From Flavobacteriales bacterium (GTDB lineage Bacteria; Bacteroidota; Bacteroidia; Flavobacteriales; UA16): DNA of 5,053 bases. Within the stretch, counting starts at the first letter, position 1. Each line of letters starts with the position of its first letter. The stretch is taken from the NCBI GenBank assembly GCA_002683735.1, contig NYTZ01000028.1, forward strand, positions 4,892-9,944. The letters are read 5' to 3'. Under the pieces are notes generated by a model. It was given only the letters and a program-made list of their open reading frames with translations. It searched no databases and was not told the origin of the DNA. Both the position numbers and the translations under genes were made by a program. Shown here in pieces: positions 1 through 5,053 of this stretch.

Positions 1-1172
1 AGGGTCCGACCGTCCGGATGGAGGAAGGGGGCTTTGTCGCTCGATGGACCATTGATGGGCGTTGGAAGCAATTGGGGATCGCTCCAACCTCCGCCGTCTG
101 TGCGCTTGGATGCGAGGATGTCGATGGTCGGGTTGCCGCCCGCATCCTCCGTGGTGCCGGGGCGCACGGCCGCAAAGTACAGGGTCTGTCCGTCCGGGCT
201 GATGGCCGGTTGGCTTTCCCAACCATCAGGGGTGTTCAGGTTGACCAGCGGTTCAGGATCGCTCCACAGATAGATGCGCTCTTTCCCCGTATCGTCCAAC
301 AGTTCGTAGCGGGTGGCGTATAGGTCGATGTTCTCCGGGTTGCCCGGCGTGGGTGTTTTGATGGCCAAATACAGGGATCGGTTGTCAATGGATATGGAGG
401 CGCCGCCATACCCGTTGGAGCGGTTGAAGGGGGATTCCAGCGCCTCGCCGAGATCGAACGGTTGGGAGGGTCCAGGGCGGCGGGCCCAGGTGAACTCTTC
501 GAAGGGGCGACTGACCAGGTCGCCCTTGGCCTTGCGCTGTCCAGCCCGGGTGAAGAACAACAGGGTGCCGTCTGCGGACAGGGTGGGCAAGTATTCCCCG
601 TCCCGTGTGGCCACTTCGCTCAATACCCGAGGCTGTGGTGCATCTGGGTGCGCGTTGTATTGCTGTAAGAACCGGAGTTCAGGCAGGATGGCTTCCACCT
701 GAGGCACCCGCTTGAGTTCTCCCGGAGTAAGCGGACGCCCGGATACGGATTCCCACCTCAGGAAGCGTTGGAACCACTTCATGGCGTCATCGTATTGGCC
801 GGAGGCGTATGCGATGGCCCCCAAGGTGTAGGGAATATCGGCAGCGTAGAAGGGGCAGGCCTCGTGCAGGGTTTCCATCCAATGCCTCGGTGTTCCCCAT
901 TCGCCAGTGCGCGCCTTTTGCGCATCGCGGAAGGTCAATTGTCCCAAGGCGAGCATGGCGGCCCAAGCCTGCTCATCTTCTTCGAGGGCGTCTTCGAGAT
1001 AGCCGCGGCGTTTTTCCGCTTCGTACCTCCGTTTGTCGGTGCCCTTGTCGATTAGCTTCTGCGCTTTGGCAGAGGGCACGCGATCACAGGGGGCGTCCTG
1101 AGCAGATACGTCCCCGCAAGGACAGGCGCACAGCCCGATGAGCAGCAGGAGAAGGGGCCAGGGTGAGGGCAT
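1..1172 (-). CDS. Exported TPR/PD40 beta-propeller protein (3' end outside the window)
   Basis: An open frame of 390 codons runs without a stop from an ATG at 1172 to the window edge, so the C-terminus is missing. Residues 1-24 look like a signal peptide: a hydrophobic stretch (LLLLLIGL) then VSA before Gln25, a good signal peptidase I site. Cysteines at 15, 17 and 19 are present, but the lipobox is poor. Residues about 27-180 are helical and charged; about 112-140 (YTLGAIAYASGQYDDAMKWF) read as a tetratricopeptide repeat. From about 190 come PD40/WD40-like blades, each with an S/H-x-D-G/N-x-x-L-Y/F-F/L core: LSADGTLLFF (198-207), SIDNRSLYLA (261-270), ISPDGQTLYF (324-333) and LHPDGRT at the break. 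Bacteroidota proteins of this layout, such as PorE of type IX secretion, often end in an OmpA-like peptidoglycan-binding domain; whether this one does cannot be seen. Likely envelope protein, exact role unknown. It starts 9 nt after the symporter stop, in the same frame. Confidence 0.88.
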   Translation of the reverse strand, partial: MPSPWPLLLLLIGLCACPCGDVSAQDAPCDRVPSAKAQKLIDKGTDKRRYEAEKRRGYLEDALEEDEQAWAAMLALGQLTFRDAQKARTGEWGTPRHWMETLHEACPFYAADIPYTLGAIAYASGQYDDAMKWFQRFLRWESVSGRPLTPGELKRVPQVEAILPELRFLQQYNAHPDAPQPRVLSEVATRDGEYLPTLSADGTLLFFTRAGQRKAKGDLVSRPFEEFTWARRPGPSQPFDLGEALESPFNRSNGYGGASISIDNRSLYLAIKTPTPGNPENIDLYATRYELLDDTGKERIYLWSDPEPLVNLNTPDGWESQPAISPDGQTLYFAAVRPGTTEDAGGNPTIDILASKRTDGGGWSDPQLLPTPINGPSSDKAPFLHPDGRT

Positions 1173-1191
1173 CAAGGCAGATCAGGCCTCC
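1170..1191 (-). promoter_or_regulatory. Probable translational-coupling junction between symporter and PD40 gene
   Basis: The symporter ends with TGA (1184-1182). In the same frame the codons TCT, GCC and TTG follow, then the ATG (1172-1170) of the PD40 gene. The only purine-rich candidates are two GGAGG runs inside the last symporter codons, at 1191-1187 and 1200-1196. The nearer is 14 nt from the ATG, long for a Shine-Dalgarno. The TTG at 1175-1173 is a possible alternative start adding one residue. Reinitiation by ribosomes ending the symporter is the simplest reading (inference). Confidence 0.45.
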
Positions 1192-2582
1192 GGGACCTCC
1201 AGTTCGTTTTCGCTGTGGGCAATCAAAGTGGACACGGCACCATCGCCGGTTACGTTGACTACGGTTCGGCACATGTCGAGGATGCGGTCCACCGGGAAGA
1301 TGAGGGCAATCCACGCCGGATTGAGACCGACGCTCTCCAGCACGATGATCATCAGCACGAGGCCGGCACTGGGCACTGCTGCTGCACCAATCGAAGCGAG
1401 GGTGGCGGTGAGGACGATGACCGCTTGCTGGGCCAAGCTCAAGTCGACCATGTGGAATTGGGCCAACGACACAACGGCCACAGCTTGATACAGCGAGGTG
1501 CCGTCCATGTTGACCGTAGCGCCGATGGGAAGGACAAAACTGGTGGTCCGCTCGGAAACGCCAATCCGGTTGCGCACACAATCCATGGTGACGGGCAGGG
1601 TGGCCACCGAGCTGGAGGTGGAGAACGCGGTGATTTGGGCGTCGCGCATGCCGGACATGAAGCGCTTGTACCCCAGTTTTCGGACGAACAGGGCGACGAG
1701 GCAAGGGTAGAAGACAAACACCATAAAGGCGAGTCCGATGACCACGACGAGGCTGTATTGGAGCAGGTATTCGAGGAGCTGCCGGAACATCTCCGGGTCA
1801 CTGCCGGCCGCATTCACAATCTGTCCGGCCATTAAGGCAAAGACAAAGACGGGCATCGCCTTCATCACGACCCAGACCATCTGCACGAAGACGTCATTCA
1901 ACGCGTCGATGGCCCGGGTCAAAGGGCCGGAGGTCTCTTGAGGAAGGCCGACCAGCACCACGCCGAAGAAGACGGCGAAGAAGATGATTTGCAGCATCGA
2001 CATGTCTGCCAATGCTCTGAAAATGTTGGTCGGGACCACATCCACGAGGGGTTGGAGCGGTCCGCTCGACTTGGTGCGCTCGGCTTTGTTGAGCTTGTCC
2101 ATGACCCAGTCGTTCATCTGGACTTGCTCCTCGGTGATGTCGGCCACTTTGTCGGCCAGTGCCGGGTCGTTGCGCAAGCGGATGTCGTCCAGCACCTCAA
2201 TGCCATTGGCATCGCGCCACAGTTCATATCGGATGCGGTTGGACTCAATCAGGTCATTCGAGACCCGGGCGCCCGGTTGGAACAGGTTGACCAGCAGCAA
2301 CCCCACCATCACAGCCGTCATGGTGGTCAGGAGGTAGGTCACCACGGTTTTCACCCCAAGCCGGCCGAGTTTGGCCGGGTCGCCAAGGCTGGCCACACCT
2401 GAAATGATACTGAATAGGACGAGAGGTACTGCTATGAGCTTCAGGACATTGATGAAGATGTCGCCAAAGGGCTTGATGTAGTCAATGGTGAAGTCATTCC
2501 ATCCGAAAGTGATGGACATCCAGGCGTACAGGACGCCGATTGCGAGGCCGATCAGGACTTGCCAGTGGAGGGCGAGGCGCAT
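1182..2582 (-). CDS. Dicarboxylate/amino acid:cation symporter (DAACS/SLC1 family)
   Basis: A 466-residue inner-membrane transporter of the glutamate/aspartate/dicarboxylate symporter family, driven by Na+ or H+. The full elevator fold is visible: TM1 about 5-25, TM2 38-66, TM3 77-101, TM4 195-213, TM5 226-258, TM6 270-300, hairpin HP1 with the serine-rich FSTSSSVATLP (320-330), TM7 with NMDGT (358-362), hairpin HP2 around SIGAAAVPSAG (397-407), and TM8 with D432, D436, R439, N443 and D447. These match GltPh D390, D394, R397, N401 and D405 by motif alignment. Keeping R439 favours acidic substrates over neutral amino acids; the exact substrate and coupling ion cannot be read. The hydrophilic TM3-TM4 loop (about 105-177) is some 50 residues longer than in GltPh. 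HP1, TM7 and HP2 wording is close to animal EAATs. The start is the first Met, directly before TM1; no Shine-Dalgarno is seen. It follows aroC by 49 bp and precedes the PD40 gene by 9 bp. Confidence 0.96.
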   Translation of the reverse strand: MRLALHWQVLIGLAIGVLYAWMSITFGWNDFTIDYIKPFGDIFINVLKLIAVPLVLFSIISGVASLGDPAKLGRLGVKTVVTYLLTTMTAVMVGLLLVNLFQPGARVSNDLIESNRIRYELWRDANGIEVLDDIRLRNDPALADKVADITEEQVQMNDWVMDKLNKAERTKSSGPLQPLVDVVPTNIFRALADMSMLQIIFFAVFFGVVLVGLPQETSGPLTRAIDALNDVFVQMVWVVMKAMPVFVFALMAGQIVNAAGSDPEMFRQLLEYLLQYSLVVVIGLAFMVFVFYPCLVALFVRKLGYKRFMSGMRDAQITAFSTSSSVATLPVTMDCVRNRIGVSERTTSFVLPIGATVNMDGTSLYQAVAVVSLAQFHMVDLSLAQQAVIVLTATLASIGAAAVPSAGLVLMIIVLESVGLNPAWIALIFPVDRILDMCRTVVNVTGDGAVSTLIAHSENELEVPEA

Positions 2583-2631
2583 GTGGGGGTGTTCGATTCA
2601 GGCGATGAATTGCAATGCGCAATCTACCGAT

Positions 2632-3723
2632 TCAAAGCCGGGCAGCGCGTTGTCTCAGGGCGTGGTCGGCCAGCACCACCAGCACCATAGCTTCTACGAG
2701 GGGAACGGCGCGGGGCAGGACACAAGGGTCGTGGCGGCCTTTGCCTTTGACAGTCACCGGGATGCCGTCCTGGTTGACCGTGCCCTGTACGTGAGCGATG
2801 GTGGCCACGGGTTTGAAGGCGATGCGCAACACAATGTCTTCCCCGTTGCTGATTCCGCCTTGGATCCCGCCGCTGTGGTTGGTGGCGGTGCCCACGCCGC
2901 CTTCCTTGGCGACGAAAGCGTCGTTGTGTTGGGAGCCGCGCATGAGGGAGCCGCTAAACCCGCTGCCGAGCTCAAGCCCTTTCACGGCAGGCAGGCTCCA
3001 TAGTGCCTTAGCCAAGTCGGCGTGGAGCTTGTCGAAGACGGGTTCTCCCCAACCTGCAGGGATGCGGGTGGCGACCACGGCCACCGCGCCGCCGATGGTG
3101 TCTCCGTCCTTGCGGACCGAATCGATCCGCTGCATCATGCGCTCTGCAGTGTCTGGGTCCGGGCAGCGCACAGGGGTGGCATCGACGGCTTCCGGTGTAT
3201 GAAAAGCGGGCGGGGTGGCCATGGCGATATCCTGCACGCGCTCGACGTAAGCTCCAACCGCGGGCATGGCTTCGGGCAGCATCTGCTCGAGCATCTGACG
3301 GGCGATGGCGCCTGCGACCACCCGGCACACGGTTTCTCGTGCGCTGGCCCGACCGCCCCCGCGCACATCGCGGAAGCCATACTTGGCATCATAAGTGAAG
3401 TCAGCGTGGCTCGGCCGATAGCGGTCTTGCAAGTGGTCGTAGTCGCCACTTCGGGCGTCGGCGTTGGGTACGGTGAAACCAATGGGGGTGCCGGTGGTCT
3501 TTCCGTCGAGGAGGCCCGACAGGAAAGTCACCGTGTCGCTTTCCGTACGCTGGGTCGTAAGCTTCGATTGACCGGGCTTGCGCCGGTCCAGTTCGCTCTG
3601 GATGCGTGCGAAGTTGAGCACCACTCCAGCGGGCACGCCGTCCAGCACGCCGCCCATGGCGGCACCGTGGGATTCGCCGTAAGTGGTCAGGCGAAATGCA
3701 GAACCGATGGAATTGCCGGGCAT
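2632..3723 (-). CDS. aroC: Chorismate synthase
   Basis: Chorismate synthase converts 5-enolpyruvylshikimate-3-phosphate to chorismate, the last shikimate-pathway step, using reduced FMN in the cytoplasm; the family is usually homotetrameric. The 363-residue product has the normal length and all three family signatures: GESHG (16-20, with His19), GGGRASARET (122-131) and GKGRHDPCVLPRAVP (327-341). Other conserved blocks are RRKPGQSKLTTQRTESD (47-63), RPSHAD (103-108) and HSGGIQGGISNGEDI (283-297). The frame stays open upstream to an ATG at 3816, but those 31 extra residues have no family counterpart. The start at 3723 gives MPGNSIGSAF, matching the usual short N-terminus (M-x-G-N-S-x-G). No Shine-Dalgarno precedes it; a TAnnTTTG motif ends 4 nt before the ATG. 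It is the first gene of the minus-strand block and is divergent from hutI. All key motifs are intact, so it is probably functional. Confidence 0.98.
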   Translation of the reverse strand: MPGNSIGSAFRLTTYGESHGAAMGGVLDGVPAGVVLNFARIQSELDRRKPGQSKLTTQRTESDTVTFLSGLLDGKTTGTPIGFTVPNADARSGDYDHLQDRYRPSHADFTYDAKYGFRDVRGGGRASARETVCRVVAGAIARQMLEQMLPEAMPAVGAYVERVQDIAMATPPAFHTPEAVDATPVRCPDPDTAERMMQRIDSVRKDGDTIGGAVAVVATRIPAGWGEPVFDKLHADLAKALWSLPAVKGLELGSGFSGSLMRGSQHNDAFVAKEGGVGTATNHSGGIQGGISNGEDIVLRIAFKPVATIAHVQGTVNQDGIPVTVKGKGRHDPCVLPRAVPLVEAMVLVVLADHALRQRAARL

Positions 3724-3754
3724 GTTGCAAAGGTAACGGGCGACGTCCAGCGCG
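3724..3754. promoter_or_regulatory. Short divergent spacer between aroC and hutI
   Basis: Only 31 bp separate the aroC ATG (3723, minus) from the first hutI ATG (3755, plus), or 49 bp if hutI starts at its second Met (3773). Two complete promoters cannot fit side by side, so at least one must overlap the opposite coding sequence. The aroC-side -7 candidate is the only recognisable element. For hutI I found no good TAnnTTTG, no Shine-Dalgarno, and no inverted repeat suggesting a HutC-type operator. Confidence 0.5.
3728..3735 (-). promoter_or_regulatory. Candidate Bacteroidota -7 promoter element of aroC
   Basis: On the minus strand the sequence TACCTTTG fits the Bacteroidota sigma-factor -7 consensus TAnnTTTG exactly at all six fixed positions. 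It lies in the spacer between the aroC and hutI starts, so it does not have to encode protein. Its last base is separated from the aroC ATG by only CAAC, so transcription would begin at or next to the start codon, giving a leaderless or nearly leaderless mRNA. No TTG or TTTG -33 element is seen at the expected distance (about 3753-3762 on the minus strand), which weakens the call. Confidence 0.35.
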
Positions 3755-5038
3755 ATGTACGACCTTGTGGCCATGGATACCGGATTCGCCCAAGGCAGGT
3801 TGCTCATCAAGGACATCGGTCACCTCGTTGGCTTCGGGGAGGCTCCATTGGACCGTTTGGCCGGTCCCGACATGCGGCAGATGCCCGTGCTCGATGATGC
3901 TTGGTTGGCCGCGGAGGATGGCCGCATCATCGGTGGCGGCTCCATGCGGGATTTCCCCGGTATCGTCGATTGGTCGGGGTTGGAGGTGGTGGATGCGGGC
4001 GGGCGGTGCGTCTTGCCTGCCTGGGTCGACAGCCACACCCATTTGGTGCATGCGGCCTCTCGGGAGGGCGAGTTCGTGGACCGCATCCGCGGATTGAGCT
4101 ATCAAGAGATTGCGGCCCGGGGCGGCGGCATCCTCAACAGTGCCCGGGTCTTGCGAGAGATGGAGGAGGAAGCGCTCTACGATCGTTCGCTGGAACGGTT
4201 GCATCGCCTGATGCGCATGGGTACCGGTGCCCTTGAGATCAAGTCCGGTTATGGGTTGGACCTCGCCTCTGAAATGAAGATGTTGAGGGTGGCACGCCGA
4301 CTCGGCGACTTGGGCCACATTCCGGTGAAGACCACCTTCCTTGGTTGCCACGCCGTGCCGGATGGACACGACGGTGTAGCCGAATACACGACCTATATGC
4401 TGGATGAGGTGTTGCCCGCTATTGCAGCCGAAGGCCTCGCGGACCACGTCGACATCTTCTGTGAGCAGGGGTATTTCGGCCTGGAGGAAACGCGGCGCCT
4501 CCTCGAAGTCGGCGCTCGATATGGACTGCCCGCCAAGGTGCACGTCAACCAGTTCACCGCCATGGGCGGGGTGGCCCTATGTGTGGAGCATGACGCCCTT
4601 TCAGTCGATCATCTTGAAGTGTTGGAGGCGGGTGATGTCGCAGAATTGGCCACGGCCAGCACGATCCCGGTGGCCTTGCCGCTGTGCTCGCTGTTCCTCG
4701 ATTTGCCCTACACGCCAGGGCGGACCTTGGTGGATGCCGGTTGCGCTCTGGCCATTGCAACGGACTTCAATCCCGGATCTGCCCCGTCGGGCAACATGCA
4801 CCTCGCGGCGGCCATGGGATGTCTGCGTATGGGGCTCGAACCCATGGAAGCCCTGGCGGCGGCGACGGTCAACGGTGCAGCTGCGCTGCAATTGCAGCAG
4901 CACGTGGGGGGATTGGCCGTTGGTCAGGAGGCGAGCCTGATGCTGACGCGGCCCTTGTCTTCAGTAGATGAGGCGCTCTATGCCTTTGGAGATCCGCTTC
5001 CTGAACGTGTCTTGCTTCGCGGGCATTGGGTGCGTTGA
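3755..5038 (+). CDS. hutI: Imidazolonepropionase
   Basis: HutI hydrolyses 4-imidazolone-5-propanoate to N-formimino-L-glutamate, the third step of histidine degradation, in the cytoplasm. It is a metal-dependent amidohydrolase with a TIM-barrel core. The 427-residue product shows, in order, the N-terminal beta-sandwich part (about 15-90), the metal motif DSHTH (92-96; H94, H96), R103, Y116, the loop EIKSGYGLD (161-169; Y166), H199 in GCHAVP, H263 in KVHVNQF, H286 in SVDHLE, and D337/N339 in ATDFNPGS. These line up with the metal and substrate residues of the Bacillus subtilis enzyme (numbering from memory). The exception is Q266, where that enzyme has a Glu (E252). The first ATG (3755) is taken as start; Met7 (3773), nearer the conserved LLIKDIGHLVG, is an equally reasonable start. 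Neither has a Shine-Dalgarno. Slightly long for the family but complete. No other hut gene is in the window. Confidence 0.96.
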   Translation: MYDLVAMDTGFAQGRLLIKDIGHLVGFGEAPLDRLAGPDMRQMPVLDDAWLAAEDGRIIGGGSMRDFPGIVDWSGLEVVDAGGRCVLPAWVDSHTHLVHAASREGEFVDRIRGLSYQEIAARGGGILNSARVLREMEEEALYDRSLERLHRLMRMGTGALEIKSGYGLDLASEMKMLRVARRLGDLGHIPVKTTFLGCHAVPDGHDGVAEYTTYMLDEVLPAIAAEGLADHVDIFCEQGYFGLEETRRLLEVGARYGLPAKVHVNQFTAMGGVALCVEHDALSVDHLEVLEAGDVAELATASTIPVALPLCSLFLDLPYTPGRTLVDAGCALAIATDFNPGSAPSGNMHLAAAMGCLRMGLEPMEALAAATVNGAAALQLQQHVGGLAVGQEASLMLTRPLSSVDEALYAFGDPLPERVLLRGHWVR

Positions 5039-5053
5039 ACCGGCCGTAAATTG
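5039..5053. other. Non-coding tail after hutI
   Basis: Fifteen bases follow the hutI TGA before the window ends. They contain TAAATTG at the very end but are too short to judge for a terminator, a promoter or the start of the next gene. Confidence 0.5.

Noticed and set aside
18..702. Several plus-strand open frames in the left part of the window
   Set aside because: They are antisense to the PD40 gene, which is open for its whole visible length and shows repeated propeller motifs. None of the plus-strand products resembles a known protein.
1120..1128. Lipoprotein signal for the PD40 protein at Cys15 or Cys17
   Set aside because: The residues before each cysteine (I-G-L and L-C-A) fit a lipobox poorly, whereas VSA before Gln25 is a good signal peptidase I site. 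A lipoprotein at Cys17 is not fully excluded.
1084..1704. Minus-strand open frame of 206 codons spanning the end of the symporter and the start of the PD40 gene
   Set aside because: It is an out-of-frame reading of the symporter on the same strand, rich in Arg, His and Pro, and both overlapped genes have clear family features in other frames.
2609..2623. Small inverted repeat (ATTGC, 5-nt loop, GCAAT) between aroC and the symporter
   Set aside because: The stem is only 5 bp and AT-containing, with no T-run after it on the minus strand. It is too weak for a terminator, and the short gap suggests read-through in an operon.
3724..3816. N-terminal extension of aroC to an upstream ATG at 3816
   Set aside because: The 31 added residues do not fit the family N-terminus, overlap the start of hutI and would run through the candidate aroC promoter. 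The start at 3723 gives the standard length.
3022..3897. Plus-strand open frame of 291 codons opposite aroC
   Set aside because: It is antisense to aroC, which has all its family signatures. The product is Gly/His/Ala-rich with no domain, and it runs out of frame into hutI.
3401..4543. Long minus-strand open frame of 380 codons opposite hutI and the start of aroC
   Set aside because: It lies antisense to a well-supported hutI. Its composition is rich in His, Arg and Pro without recognisable motifs, as expected from the complement of a GC-rich gene. From about 3723 down it also overlaps the real aroC.

Overview
The window is a compact piece of a bacterial chromosome. It holds four protein-coding genes and almost no non-coding sequence. 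It most likely comes from the Bacteroidota, probably a high-GC lineage (the window looks roughly 60% G+C by eye). Four things point there: a TPR plus PD40 beta-propeller exported protein of the kind common in that phylum; an SLC1/DAACS symporter with an extended TM3-TM4 loop; imidazolonepropionase and chorismate synthase sequences of Bacteroidota flavour; and the lack of clear Shine-Dalgarno sequences before any start. One TAnnTTTG-type -7 element lies just upstream of aroC. The lineage is an inference from remembered family features, not from a database search.

Layout: positions 1-3723 are a three-gene block on the minus strand, transcribed from right to left. It runs aroC (chorismate synthase, 3723 to 2632), then a dicarboxylate/amino acid:cation symporter (2582 to 1182), then an exported TPR/PD40 protein (1172 down to the window edge, 3' end missing). 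The gaps are 49 bp and 9 bp, so the block looks like an operon; the last two genes are likely translationally coupled. On the plus strand, 3755-5038 is hutI (imidazolonepropionase), divergent from aroC with only 31-49 bp between the start codons. The last 15 bases are non-coding as far as can be seen.

How the genes relate: aroC is a housekeeping step of aromatic biosynthesis, and hutI is the third step of histidine breakdown to glutamate. The symporter has the binding-site residues of an acidic amino acid or dicarboxylate transporter, so it could handle glutamate or aspartate, but nothing ties it functionally to hutI. The PD40 protein is probably anchored or active in the cell envelope. No metabolic theme joins the minus-strand genes.

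I see no mobile element, CRISPR array, RNA gene, toxin-antitoxin or defence system, and no evidence for a new multi-gene system. The second-look items are modest: a Gln where characterised HutI enzymes have a catalytic Glu, an SLC1 transporter lacking both known positions of the binding-pocket arginine, a possible leaderless aroC promoter in a very short divergent spacer, and an in-frame stop-to-start junction between the symporter and the PD40 gene.
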